Positions 36,196 through 45,208 of a DNA stretch of 64,000 bases are shown here, piece after piece (position 1 is the first letter of the stretch; every line of letters begins with the position of its first letter). Under the pieces are notes generated by a model. That model saw only the letters and a program-made list of their open reading frames with translations, had not been told where the DNA came from and ran no database searches. The position numbers and the translations under genes were made by a program. Origin of the DNA: Rhodobacter sp. NTK016B (lineage in GTDB: Bacteria; Pseudomonadota; Alphaproteobacteria; Rhodobacterales; Rhodobacteraceae); assembly GCF_017303295.1 (NCBI RefSeq), contig NZ_JAFKOK010000013.1, positions 107,812-171,811 on the forward strand, in the 5' to 3' direction.

Positions 36196-37053
36196 ATGCG
36201 CTACCACGCCCCGGCAACATTCGATGAAGCCGTATCCATTGCCGCGAAAGCGAGCGGCGTGACCCGTTTTCTGGCAGGCGGCACCGACGTCTTGGTGCAG
36301 CTGCGCGCGGGCGCGGTGACGCCCGATGACCTGATCGACCTCAAGAAGATCCCCGGCACGCATGACATCACCGCCCAGCCCGATGGCGGCTGGCGGATCG
36401 GCATCGCGGTTTCGGGGGCCAGTCTGGGTGCACATGCGAAACTGGTCGCCGACTGGCCCGGCGTGGTCGAGGGGATGGAGCTGGTCGGGTCGACGCAGGT
36501 GCAGGGGCGCGCCACGCTGACAGGGAACCTGTGCAATGGTTCCCCGGCCGCCGACTCCGTGCCGGGCCTTGTGGCGGCGGGCGCGACGGTGACGATCCTC
36601 GGTCCCGACGGTTCGCGCGAATTGCCGGTGGAACAGGTGCCGGTCAAACCCGGCAAGACCGCGCTGGAGCCGGGCGAGATCATCACCGCGATCAACCTGC
36701 CGCCGCGTGGGAAGAATGGCGGCGACGCCTATCTGCGCTTCATCCCGCGTACCGAGATGGACATCGCCGTCGTGGGCTGCGCCGTCAGCCTGACGCGCGA
36801 GAATGACAAGATCACCGCCGCACGGGTGGCACTGGGCGCCGTGGCGCCGACCGTGCTGCTCGATGAGGCCTGCGCGCAGGCCATCGTCGGCACGACGCTG
36901 GACGATGCCGCGCTGGCCGCACTGGCCGAGGCCGCGTCGGGCGCCGCCAAGCCGATCAGCGACAAGCGCGGCAGCAAGGAATTCCGTGTGGATGTGGTCG
37001 GCGTGCTGGCCCGCCGCGCGGCGAAGATCGCCTATGAGAGGGCTGCGAAATGA
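36196..37053 (+). CDS. Molybdenum hydroxylase FAD subunit (CoxM/xanthine dehydrogenase family)
   Basis: 285-residue FAD-binding subunit of a three-subunit molybdenum hydroxylase. FAD/pyrophosphate motifs: AGGTDVLVQLRAG (about 27-39) and TLTGNLCNGSPAADS (about 112-126); C-terminal CO-dehydrogenase flavoprotein domain about 175-280. Starts at ATG 36196 after GAGGAGG. Overlaps the next gene by 4 bases. It shares a 190-base divergent region with hupT. Substrate cannot be told from this subunit. Confidence 0.92.
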   Translation: MRYHAPATFDEAVSIAAKASGVTRFLAGGTDVLVQLRAGAVTPDDLIDLKKIPGTHDITAQPDGGWRIGIAVSGASLGAHAKLVADWPGVVEGMELVGSTQVQGRATLTGNLCNGSPAADSVPGLVAAGATVTILGPDGSRELPVEQVPVKPGKTALEPGEIITAINLPPRGKNGGDAYLRFIPRTEMDIAVVGCAVSLTRENDKITAARVALGAVAPTVLLDEACAQAIVGTTLDDAALAALAEAASGAAKPISDKRGSKEFRVDVVGVLARRAAKIAYERAAK

Positions 37054-37529
37054 GCAAGATGCATGTGACCGCCACTGTGAATGGCGACGAGGTCGAGTTC
37101 CTCGCCGATCCGCGCGAGACGCTGCTCGACTGCCTGCGCGACCATCTGGACCTGACCGGTTCGAAAGAGGGCTGCGGCACCGGCGATTGCGGGGCCTGTT
37201 CGGTGATGCTGAACGGGCGGCTGGTTCCGTCCTGTCTGGTGCTGGGGGTCGAGACCGACGGCGCCACGATCGAGACGATCGAAGGCATGGCGCCCGAGGG
37301 TGCGCTGCATCCGCTGCAGCGCAAGTTCATCGAACATGCCGCGCTGCAATGCGGCTTCTGCACGCCCGGTTTTCTGGTGGCCGCGAAGGCGCTTCTGGAA
37401 AAGAACCCGGACCCGTCCGAAAGCGAGATCCGCTATTGGCTGGCGGGCAATCTGTGCCGGTGCACCGGCTATGACAAGATCGTTCGCGCCGTTCAGGACG
37501 CGGCGGCTGAAATGCGGGGGGCTGCGTGA
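37050..37529 (+). CDS. Molybdenum hydroxylase [2Fe-2S] subunit (CoxS family)
   Basis: 159-residue electron-transfer subunit with both cluster sites: plant-ferredoxin type EGCGTGDCGACSV plus the distal Cys in VPSCLV (residues about 42-64), and the helical-bundle site QCGFCTPGF with CRCTGY (about 100-140). Length typical. Overlaps the FAD gene by 4 bases and the molybdopterin gene by 1, so the three subunits are made together. Confidence 0.95.
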   Translation: MSKMHVTATVNGDEVEFLADPRETLLDCLRDHLDLTGSKEGCGTGDCGACSVMLNGRLVPSCLVLGVETDGATIETIEGMAPEGALHPLQRKFIEHAALQCGFCTPGFLVAAKALLEKNPDPSESEIRYWLAGNLCRCTGYDKIVRAVQDAAAEMRGAA

Positions 37530-39775
37530 TGGCGAAAGACGAGATCACCAAGGAATTCAAATGGATAGGCACCACCCCTGACCGCCCCGACGGGCTGGAC
37601 AAGGTGACCGGCCGCGCCCGCTATGGCGCCGATTTCAACCTGCCCAACATGCTCTACGCGGCCGTCGTCCGCTCGCCCCATGCCCATGCGAAGATCCTGA
37701 AGATCGACGCGTCCAAAGCGCTGGCGATGAAGGGCGTCAAGGCGGTGGTGACACGCGCCGATCTGCCCGAGGGGCTGACGGGCGAGGATCTGTATCTGCA
37801 GGAAAACACGCTGGCGGGTGAAAAGGCGCTTTATGATGGCCACGCCGTCGCCGCCGTCGCCGCGACCTCGCAGCTGCTGGCCAATGATGCCGCCAAGCTG
37901 ATCGAGGTGGAATACGAAGTCCTGCCGCATGTCACCGACGTGGACAAGGCCATGGCCAAGGACGCGCCCGTGATCCTGCCCGATTGCGCCGACCACACCG
38001 TGCCCGAGGGGATGGGCCCCAACGTGGCGCGGATGATCGAGTTCGGACGCGGCGATCTGGACGCAGGCTATGCCGAGGCAGATCTGGTCCACGAGCAGAG
38101 CTACACCACCGAAGCCACGCATCAGGGCTATATCGAACCGCATGCCGCCGTGGGCCAGATGGGCTCGGACGGCAAGGGCGAGATGTGGGTCTGTACGCAG
38201 GGCCAGTGGTTCATTCGCAAGATGTGCTCGGCCGTTCTGGGTACCGATCCCGCGCAGCTTCGCGTCACGCCGTCCGAAATCGGCGGCGGCTTCGGCGGCA
38301 AGACGACGATCTTCATGGAGCCACTGCCGCTGGCGCTGTCCAAGAAAGCGGGCGGGCGTCCCGTCAAGCTGGTGATGAGCCGCTCGGACGTCTTGCGCGC
38401 GACGGGGCCGACCGCGTCCGCGTCGATGGACGTGAAGATGGGGATGAAAAAGGACGGCACAATCACCGCCGCGCAGGTGACGTTCCGCATGCAGGGCGGG
38501 CCCTTCCCCGGCGCCTCGCCCGTGGGTGAAGCACTGTCTTGCGCCTTTGCCTGTTATGACATCCCCAACCTGATGCATGTAGGCTACGAGGTTCTGGCCA
38601 ACCGCCCGAAATGCGCGGCCTACCGCGCCCCGGGCTCGCCGATGGCTGCTTATGCCGTCGAAAGCATGGTGGACGAACTGTGCCGCGAATTGTCGCTCGA
38701 CCCGATTGATGTGCGGCTGAAGAACGGCGTGAAAGAAGGCTCGCGCGCCTCTTACGGGCCGAAATTCAAGACGATCGGTCTGGCCGAGACGCTGGAAGCC
38801 GCGAAGTCGCATCCGAATTACGCGGTCGCGCTGGGGCCCAATCAGGGCCGCGGCGTCGCCTCGGGCTTCTGGTTCAACCATGGTGGCGAAACCTCGGTTT
38901 CGCTGGCGATTTCCGAGGACGGCACGGCGCAGGTCTCGGTCGGCACGCCCGATATCGGCGGCTCGCGCGCCTCGATCGCGCTGATGACCGCCGAGACGCT
39001 GGGCATCCCTTATGAAAACGTCCGGGTGAACATCGTCGAGACGGGTGCTCTGGGCGTGAACGAGCCCACGCATGGCTCGCGCGCGACCTTCGCCAGTGGC
39101 AAGGCTATGTGGGAAGCCGCCAATCAGGCCATCAAGGAGATGTGCAAGCGCGCCGCCCAGAAATGGGACATCGACCCCGAGGCCGTCACCTGGAAGGACG
39201 GCGCCGCGCATCCGGCGGGCGACAATGCCGGCCAGTTCGAGCCGATGAGCATCAAGGAAATCGCAGCCGAGATGGGCAAGACCGGCGGGCCGATCTCGGG
39301 GCACCACGAATCGACGCCATCCGGCGCCGGGCCGTCCTTCGGCACGCATGTGGTGGATGTCGAGGTCGATCCCGAAACCGGGCGCGTCACCGTGCTGCGC
39401 TATCTGGTCACGCAGGATGCGGGCCGGGCGATCCATCCGCAATATGTCGAAGGTCAGTATCAGGGCGGCGCCGCACAAGGCATCGGCTGGGCGCTGAACG
39501 AAGGCTATATCTACGGCGAGGACGGCAGGCTGCAAAACAGCGTGTTCCTCGATTACCGGGTGCCAGTGGCTTCGGACCTCCCGATGATCGACACGGTGAT
39601 CGTCGAAGTGCCCAATCCCGGCCACCCCTTCGGCGTGCGCGGCGTGGGCGAGACCGGCATCACGCCGCCCCTGCCCGCCATCGCCAACGCGATCCACGCG
39701 GCCACCGGCGCGCGCCTGCGGGCGCTGCCGATGAACCCGCCGGCGGTGCTGGCGGCGATCAAGGCCATGGCCTGA
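37529..39775 (+). CDS. Molybdenum hydroxylase molybdopterin-binding large subunit, substrate unknown
   Basis: 748-residue catalytic subunit of the xanthine dehydrogenase family. It has GGGFGGKT (about 251), the active-site loop CAAYRAPGSP near residue 365 and the catalytic glutamate in GVGETGITPP near 709. Form I CO dehydrogenase would show AYxCSFR and form II AYRGAGR, so this is neither; a hydroxylase acting on an N-heterocycle, aldehyde or acyl-CoA is possible. ATG at 37529 overlaps the previous stop (TGATG); a GTG one codon earlier also fits. Last base overlaps the MoaD-like gene. Confidence 0.9.
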   Translation: MAKDEITKEFKWIGTTPDRPDGLDKVTGRARYGADFNLPNMLYAAVVRSPHAHAKILKIDASKALAMKGVKAVVTRADLPEGLTGEDLYLQENTLAGEKALYDGHAVAAVAATSQLLANDAAKLIEVEYEVLPHVTDVDKAMAKDAPVILPDCADHTVPEGMGPNVARMIEFGRGDLDAGYAEADLVHEQSYTTEATHQGYIEPHAAVGQMGSDGKGEMWVCTQGQWFIRKMCSAVLGTDPAQLRVTPSEIGGGFGGKTTIFMEPLPLALSKKAGGRPVKLVMSRSDVLRATGPTASASMDVKMGMKKDGTITAAQVTFRMQGGPFPGASPVGEALSCAFACYDIPNLMHVGYEVLANRPKCAAYRAPGSPMAAYAVESMVDELCRELSLDPIDVRLKNGVKEGSRASYGPKFKTIGLAETLEAAKSHPNYAVALGPNQGRGVASGFWFNHGGETSVSLAISEDGTAQVSVGTPDIGGSRASIALMTAETLGIPYENVRVNIVETGALGVNEPTHGSRATFASGKAMWEAANQAIKEMCKRAAQKWDIDPEAVTWKDGAAHPAGDNAGQFEPMSIKEIAAEMGKTGGPISGHHESTPSGAGPSFGTHVVDVEVDPETGRVTVLRYLVTQDAGRAIHPQYVEGQYQGGAAQGIGWALNEGYIYGEDGRLQNSVFLDYRVPVASDLPMIDTVIVEVPNPGHPFGVRGVGETGITPPLPAIANAIHAATGARLRALPMNPPAVLAAIKAMA

Positions 39776-40020
39776 TGGTCGAGGTCAATCTCTGGTCGGG
39801 GCTTCGCAAATTCACCGACGGCGCCGAGGTGGTCGAGGTGGACGGCAAGACCGTCGGGCAATTGCTCGACGGTCTGGTGGCGATCCATCCGGGGCTTGAG
39901 CCGGTGATCGAGTCGGGGATCTCGGTCGCGGTGGATGGCGAGGTGATCACTGGCGGGCGTAACACCCCGGTGGAACCCGACAGCGAAGTGTTCCTGATGC
40001 AACAGATCAAGGGCGGCTAA
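39775..40020 (+). CDS. MoaD/ThiS-family small sulfur carrier-like protein
   Basis: 81-residue ubiquitin-fold protein ending in the double glycine (QIKGG) needed for C-terminal thiocarboxylation. VAVDGEVITG and EPDSEVFLMQQI match the MoaD core. MoaD gives sulfur to molybdopterin; its coupling (TGATG) to a molybdenum hydroxylase suggests a dedicated role in cofactor synthesis or sulfuration for this enzyme. No MoaE or MoeB is adjacent. Last gene of the four-gene operon. Confidence 0.85.
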   Translation: MVEVNLWSGLRKFTDGAEVVEVDGKTVGQLLDGLVAIHPGLEPVIESGISVAVDGEVITGGRNTPVEPDSEVFLMQQIKGG

Positions 40021-40099
40021 CCGCTTCGGCCGGACGCAAACTCGACTTCTGGCTGTATCTTTCTACCATCGATCGCGTTTTGTTGCGTTATCGGTACGG

Positions 40100-41257
40100 A
40101 TGGATTTGTCAAAAGCGATCATGGCCATCTATGACATGGCCTATTCCGGCCGCGATTGGAGCGGCGCCCTGGGTTGCCTTCTCAAATCGCTTCAGGCGCG
40201 CAACCTCGTGCTCTATGACACCGGCGACCGGCGCGCGATCCGGTATGAGCGACACAGTGCCGATCCGGACCTGTCACGCCGCCCCAAGCTGTTCGCGGAA
40301 TACAACGCCCTGATCCGGCCGATGGGCGCGCAGAGTTTCGACGCCGAAGGCGCGGTGGCCATTCATCAGCGTCCCGCTTTCAGCACGATTCTCGACAGCG
40401 AGATGTGGACGCTCGACGCCGCCCACCGCTCGCGGCCCGAGATCCGCTTCACGCGCGAGCGGCTGGGCCTGTACCGGCGCTGTTTCGTCAACCTGTCGGA
40501 AGACCCTTTGAGCTTTGTGGGGCTGGTCGCGCTTTACGCTGCCGACAGGCCGGGCGCGCCACCCGCCTCGGACCTGCGCGCACTGGAATCGGTGACGCTG
40601 CATCTGGGCAAGGCCATGGAAATTCACCGCACACTTCATGCGCTGCGCGCGCGCTACCGTGCCGTGCTGTCGGTGCTGGACATGATGGACCTGCCGCTCT
40701 GCCTTGTGGCCGAGGACGGACAGGTGCTGATTGCCAATCGCCGCGCGCGCGCCCTGTTTGAGGCGCGCGACGGCGTCTGGATGGACCGGCAGGGACGCAT
40801 CGCGTGCCGCGAGGACACCAGCCACGACGCGCTCCGCGCGGCGATCCGGGACACGGCCCTGACGGCGTGGGGAGAAGGCGCGCACCGCTCGCGCGAGCTG
40901 ATCATCGCTCGGCGGGGCACCCCCCTGCCCGTCTACGCCATCGCCTCGCCCCTGCGCGACGCGGATCTGGAGCTGGAACCGGGGCTGACCGGTACGCTGC
41001 TGACGCTGATCGACGGCGCGCAACCGATTGCCGCGAATGTCGGGCTGGTTGCCGCCGCCTATGGTTTGACCGGCGCCGAAACGGCGGTCGCGCACCTGCT
41101 GATCCCCGGCCATTCGAACGCCGAGATCGCTGCGCGGCTGGGCGTCGGCCCGGAAACGGTGAAATCGCAGGTCTCGGCGCTGCTGATGAAGACCCAATGC
41201 CGAAACCGGCTGGCCTTTGTCTGGCGCGTTTTTCAGTTCTCTCCGCCGGTTCTTTGA
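40100..41257 (+). CDS. LuxR-family transcriptional regulator
   Basis: 385-residue DNA-binding protein. The N-terminal 300 residues have a possible PAS-like segment (VLDMMDLPLCLVAEDGQVLIANRRA split near 190-215) but no autoinducer-binding or receiver domain. The C-terminal LuxR helix-turn-helix (about 320-380) is clear: LTGAETAVAHLLIPGHS, EIAARLGVGPETVKSQ, KTQCRNR. The ligand is unknown. It stands 79 bases after the MoaD-like gene with a weak ribosome site and may regulate that operon or the secreted genes after it. Confidence 0.8.
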   Translation: MDLSKAIMAIYDMAYSGRDWSGALGCLLKSLQARNLVLYDTGDRRAIRYERHSADPDLSRRPKLFAEYNALIRPMGAQSFDAEGAVAIHQRPAFSTILDSEMWTLDAAHRSRPEIRFTRERLGLYRRCFVNLSEDPLSFVGLVALYAADRPGAPPASDLRALESVTLHLGKAMEIHRTLHALRARYRAVLSVLDMMDLPLCLVAEDGQVLIANRRARALFEARDGVWMDRQGRIACREDTSHDALRAAIRDTALTAWGEGAHRSRELIIARRGTPLPVYAIASPLRDADLELEPGLTGTLLTLIDGAQPIAANVGLVAAAYGLTGAETAVAHLLIPGHSNAEIAARLGVGPETVKSQVSALLMKTQCRNRLAFVWRVFQFSPPVL

Positions 41258-41375
41258 AACCGGGTGATTTGGGGCGAATTGTCCAGATCCGGCGGCGGAT
41301 GTCCCCCGGTCGGGGGATGCGCCACGACCGCGCCTGTCGGATCGTCATTCACACATTTTTTTAGGAGAGTTTGCT

Positions 41376-41867
41376 ATGTTTCTGAGCCATGTCAAAACCG
41401 CTCTGGCTGCCTGCGCCATGGCCGCCCTCGCCCCGACCGGGGCCGAGGCACAAGTCGGTCGCTTCATGGGCGGCGGCACGATCTCTAATTTCACCTACGC
41501 CTGCGTCAATGCCGGCTGGGACCGCAACTCGGAAGCCTACATGGTCCGCTTCCAGCCCGCGAATATTGGTTCGAATGCCAATCGCGACCTGTTGACCTTC
41601 CTCGGCTCGGCCCATTCCTTCTCGATGCAGCGTGATGGCGGCTTCACTACATGGTGGAGCGCGGTCGATCATGCCTTCCTCGGTTCGGGGATCGGCTATT
41701 CCGACGCCACCTGGGACGACCATGCCGATGTGCGCATCATGTCGATGTGGCCCTCGGACCCGGATGCCAACACGATGGTCCCGGTCCGCATCCGCGGGCA
41801 GATCCGGCATTTCGGCCATGTGCCGTGGTGCCGCGTCGATTTCGACGTGATCGTCCAGCAACGCTGA
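41376..41867 (+). CDS. Small secreted protein of unknown function
   Basis: 163-residue protein with a clean signal peptide (about 1-26, ending GAEAQ). The mature part is rich in Trp, Phe and His (FTTWWSAVDHAFLG, HFGHVPWCRVDF) and has two cysteines, one near each end, that could pair in the periplasm. AGGAGAG precedes the ATG at 41376. No family recognised. Lies between the LuxR gene and the beta-barrel gene. Confidence 0.65.
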   Translation: MFLSHVKTALAACAMAALAPTGAEAQVGRFMGGGTISNFTYACVNAGWDRNSEAYMVRFQPANIGSNANRDLLTFLGSAHSFSMQRDGGFTTWWSAVDHAFLGSGIGYSDATWDDHADVRIMSMWPSDPDANTMVPVRIRGQIRHFGHVPWCRVDFDVIVQQR

Positions 41868-42127
41868 ACCTCAGGCCCGGCCCAGGGCGGCCTGCCCCTT
41901 CCCGGGCGGACCGCTCTCTTTTGCGTGCAATGGCCTCGCGCCACGGAAAAAGCGGCCGGTTGTCACCCGGATGCAGCACTCGGACAAAAAAACCACGCCC
42001 AAAGCGGCAATCGAGGCCATTCGGCGCTTTTGTCTTGGGCACGGGGCGGGGATCGCCGCTAGAGTGGCGACAGCCGAACGGTCGCGCCAGTCGATCGACG
42101 CCATGACAACGAGTGAGACACGACACC

Positions 42128-43780
42128 ATGATCTACGCGCAGGATGACTGCCGAGCCGCCCGGGGCACCACCACCGGACATCGCCCCCTCATCCTGACCC
42201 GATCCGCGCCCCGCAGCCGCGCGATGGCCAGTGCCGCGCTGCTCTGCGCGTCTAGCCTGATCGGTGCCACCGGACAGGCACAGGCACAGGCACAGGAGGC
42301 GATGTTCCCGGCCTCGCCCGCGACGCATACCGTCACCGGCTTCACCATGCTGGACTATTCCGCGCTCACGCTGACCGATGGGACCGATTTCGACCTGTTC
42401 GGCATCCACTACATGCAGCGCGTCAACGACTGGCTCTATGTCGGCGCGGGCGCCTTCGCGCCCATGGTCGAGGGCAATTACTCGGGCTTCTACGGCGCCG
42501 ATGTCACCCTGCACGCGCAGCGCACCATCTTCGGCAACTGGTTCGCCAATGCGGGCCTGTCGCTGGGCGCCGCGGCGGGCGGTCAGAGCAACACCAATAT
42601 CTCGCGGCTCTCGGGCGACGGGATCTATGGGCGGGCTTATGTCGGCGTGGGCTACGCTTTTGAGAATTTCAGCCTCGGCCTGAATTACAGCCATGTCGAG
42701 ATGCCCGGCGGTCAGGTGAACAGCGATGCCGTCAACCTGTTCGTGCAGATGCCGTTTTCCTATGCGCGCGGCGATTTCCGCGATGCGGGCCGACAGCTGG
42801 GTCTGCAGGATTTCGACGCGCCGCGCACCGACAACATCCTGTCCTTCAACTACACCCATGTGTCGCAGATCGACCCGACTGCGCGCTATTCGGGCGATAT
42901 CGGCTTCGCCTCTCTGCAGTTTTCGCATTTCCTCAACGACAACGTCTACGCGTTCTTCGGCATCGATATCGGCGTCTCGGGGCTGATGTTCTTCAATCAG
43001 GCGCAGGGCGGTCTGGGCTATCGCTGGGCGCTGTCGGACAACGTCAATCTCTACGGTCAGGTCGGCATCGGCAGCGGCGGCTATGTCACCAATACCTATG
43101 ACGCCGGCCCGGGCCTTGCCATCTATCCCCGCGCGACGCTGGAATATCTGTGGGGCAACGGTTTTGGCGCGACCGCATCGCTGGGCTATCTCGCCGCTCC
43201 GCTGGGCACGGCGCGCAGCTGGACCGTGGGTCTGGGCCTGAACTACCACATGTCGGGCCCCCGTTCGGGCCGCACGGACCGCTCGGGCGCCGACTACACG
43301 CTGCGCGGCGTGCGCCTCAACGTGATGGGACGCGCGACCTCGGATATCGATTTTAATGGCCGTGTGACCGATGGGCTGGGCCTCGTCGCGCTGCAGGCCG
43401 ATTACATGCTCGACGAGAACTGGTATCTCGCAGCGCAGGTCGCCGCCGGGACCGAGGCGTTCCGCGGCATTGCCGGCTATGCCGAGGGCTATATCGGCGC
43501 GGGCTGGCAGACGAACCTGACCGCCTCGGGCCGGCTGCAGGCCTATGCGCAGCTGCTCTACGGTCTCAACGATGTCGGCGTGAGCCCCGCGCATGAGGTC
43601 GGCGGTATGGTCTATCCGGCAATCGGCTTCAGCTACGGCCTGAACGATCGCGTTGCGCTCTACGGGCAGATCGGCGCGACGATCTCGACGGGTCAGTATT
43701 TCGGCACCCATACCAATGCGTTCGAAACCTATACCGTCGGTCTTGGCCTTTCCTATCGCTTCTCGCTGCCGACACGCTGA
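42128..43780 (+). CDS. Predicted outer-membrane beta-barrel protein
   Basis: 550-residue exported protein. A signal peptide follows a 30-residue extension (MASAALLCASSLIGATG, cleavage near AQAQAQE). The rest is alternating Gly/Tyr/Phe strands (GGYVTNTYDAGPGLAIY, VGLGLNYHMSG) and ends with the aromatic strand VGLGLSYRFSLPTR, typical of barrel insertion signals. The mature part seems to hold two barrel-like halves (about 65-370 and 380-550). Start ATG 42128 lacks a strong ribosome site; an internal ATG at 42224 would give a more usual signal peptide. A CAGGCA hexamer repeat (42275-42296) encodes the QA tract. Confidence 0.65.
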   Translation: MIYAQDDCRAARGTTTGHRPLILTRSAPRSRAMASAALLCASSLIGATGQAQAQAQEAMFPASPATHTVTGFTMLDYSALTLTDGTDFDLFGIHYMQRVNDWLYVGAGAFAPMVEGNYSGFYGADVTLHAQRTIFGNWFANAGLSLGAAAGGQSNTNISRLSGDGIYGRAYVGVGYAFENFSLGLNYSHVEMPGGQVNSDAVNLFVQMPFSYARGDFRDAGRQLGLQDFDAPRTDNILSFNYTHVSQIDPTARYSGDIGFASLQFSHFLNDNVYAFFGIDIGVSGLMFFNQAQGGLGYRWALSDNVNLYGQVGIGSGGYVTNTYDAGPGLAIYPRATLEYLWGNGFGATASLGYLAAPLGTARSWTVGLGLNYHMSGPRSGRTDRSGADYTLRGVRLNVMGRATSDIDFNGRVTDGLGLVALQADYMLDENWYLAAQVAAGTEAFRGIAGYAEGYIGAGWQTNLTASGRLQAYAQLLYGLNDVGVSPAHEVGGMVYPAIGFSYGLNDRVALYGQIGATISTGQYFGTHTNAFETYTVGLGLSYRFSLPTR

Positions 43781-43810
43781 GACCAACAGCCGCGTGCGTT
43801 GCACGATCTA

Positions 43811-43850
43811 AAGGCCCCGCCCGGCGCGATCCGGGCGGGGCCTTGCCTTT
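43811..43850 (+). terminator. Terminator after the beta-barrel gene
   Basis: Perfect 14-bp stem AAGGCCCCGCCCGG (43811-43824) / CCGGGCGGGGCCTT (43831-43844) with loop CGCGAT, then a short T-containing tail. Separates the barrel gene from the MetE-like gene. Confidence 0.8.
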
Positions 43851-43928
43851 CGCGCGCGCCGGTTGCCTTTGACCCGGCCAGATGGTCAGATGCGCGCCCA
43901 GAGGTTGGATCCCGGAGGAACCCCGCAA

Positions 43929-45053
43929 ATGACCATCGAAACCACCCATGTCGGAAGCCTTCCGCGCGGCGATGCGCTCTCGGCGCTGCTGATCGCCAAG
44001 GACAAGGGCGAAGGCTACGACCCGGAAACGTTCGAAACCGCCGTTGCCGCCGCCATCGCCGACGCGATCGCGCATCAGCGCGAAGCGGGCGTGTCGATCG
44101 TCTCGGACGGCGAATTGGGCAAGGTGGGATACTCGACCTACATGCAGGAACGGCTGTCGGGCTTCGGCGGCCATATCGACCGCAAACCCGCCAAGGACCT
44201 CGCCGCGCATCCCGGCCTTGCCAAAAAGCTCAGCGCGATCATGGGCAGTCAGGAATTCACCCGTGCCTCGTGCATCGGCGAGGTGAAGCTGGTCAACCTG
44301 CAACCGGCACTCGACGATATCCGCCGCTTCAAGGCCGCCCTGTCGGCGCGCGGCGATACCGGGCGGGCCTTCATGAACGCGGCCTCGCCGGGCCTGATCA
44401 CCGCCTTTCAGGTGAACAAGTATTATCCCAGCCACGAAGCCTATCTCGCCGATCTCGCCGCCGCGATGCGCCCCGAATACGAGGCCATTCTCGATGCGGG
44501 CTTCGATATCCAGTTCGACTGCCCCGATCTGGCGATGTCGGCGCATACCGGCTATCAGGATCTCAGTCAGGACGAGTTCGTCAAGGTCGCTGCCGCCAAT
44601 GTCGAAGCACTCAACGCCGCGACCGAGGGGCTGCCCAAGGACCGGATGCGGATGCATCTGTGCTGGGGCAATTACGAGGGGCCGCATGACCATGACATCC
44701 CGCTCGAGAAGGTGATCGACGTGGTGCTCTCGGCCAATCCCTCGACCATCCTGTTCGAAAGCGCCAATCCCTGCCACGAACACGAATGGGTGGTCTGGCG
44801 CGATGCGAAAATCCCCGGAGACAAGATCCTCGCGCCCGGCGTGATCGACACCTGCTCGAACTATGTCGAACATCCGCAGCTCGTGGCCCAGCGCCTGCAG
44901 CGCTTCATCGACATTGTCGGCAAGGACCGCGTCGTCGCCTCGACCGATTGCGGCTTCGGCACCTTCGCGGGCTACGGCAAGATCGACCCCGACGTGACGT
45001 GGAAAAAGCTCCGCAACCTGCGCGCGGGCGCCGATATCGCCGCTGCGGCCTGA
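43929..45053 (+). CDS. MetE C-terminal-like (cobalamin-independent methionine synthase II / UROD-MetE) zinc enzyme
   Basis: 374-residue TIM-barrel protein matching only the catalytic domain of MetE. Zinc ligands are present: His243 and Cys245 (MHLCWGNY), Glu in FESANPC and Cys341 (TDCGFGT). Stand-alone members include methionine synthases using other methyl donors and alkyl-transferases such as epoxyalkane:CoM transferase. It starts TTHVGSLPRG as family members do. GGAGGA at 43914-43919 supports ATG 43929. No neighbour clarifies the substrate. Confidence 0.85.
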   Translation: MTIETTHVGSLPRGDALSALLIAKDKGEGYDPETFETAVAAAIADAIAHQREAGVSIVSDGELGKVGYSTYMQERLSGFGGHIDRKPAKDLAAHPGLAKKLSAIMGSQEFTRASCIGEVKLVNLQPALDDIRRFKAALSARGDTGRAFMNAASPGLITAFQVNKYYPSHEAYLADLAAAMRPEYEAILDAGFDIQFDCPDLAMSAHTGYQDLSQDEFVKVAAANVEALNAATEGLPKDRMRMHLCWGNYEGPHDHDIPLEKVIDVVLSANPSTILFESANPCHEHEWVVWRDAKIPGDKILAPGVIDTCSNYVEHPQLVAQRLQRFIDIVGKDRVVASTDCGFGTFAGYGKIDPDVTWKKLRNLRAGADIAAAA

Positions 45054-45070
45054 TCCGGCCGCGGGCCCCG

Positions 45071-45141
45071 CATCTTTAATCCCGAAATATCCTCGGGGGT
45101 GAATTGGCCGAAAGGCCAAGAGGGGGCAGACAGCCCCCTCT
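45071..45141 (+). repeat. Composite double-hairpin repeat, copy C
   Basis: Core CATCTTTAATCCCGAAATAT then CCTCGG, hairpin 1 TTGGCC-GAAA-GGCCAA (45104-45119), hairpin 2 AGAGGGGGC-AGACA-GCCCCCTCT (45119-45141). Same block order as copies A and D, but hairpin-1 arms are different and still pair. Here it directly follows the MetE-like gene. Confidence 0.75.
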
Positions 45142-45149
45142 CTTTTTTT
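45119..45149 (+). terminator. Terminator formed by hairpin 2 of repeat copy C
   Basis: 9-bp stem (45119-45127 with 45133-45141), 5-base loop, followed by CTTTTTTTC. The repeat thus supplies a rho-independent terminator for the MetE-like gene. Confidence 0.8.
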
Positions 45150-45208
45150 CTCATCCTCCTGCGCGCCTTCGCCCCGGGCGACGCCCCCGGCCTCGGCGGG
45201 CTGCGGCG

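Noticed and set aside
37529..39775. CO dehydrogenase (coxL form I)
   Set aside because: The active-site loop is AYRAPG, not AYxCSFR, and catalytic copper-binding Cys is absent, so no CO oxidation is claimed.
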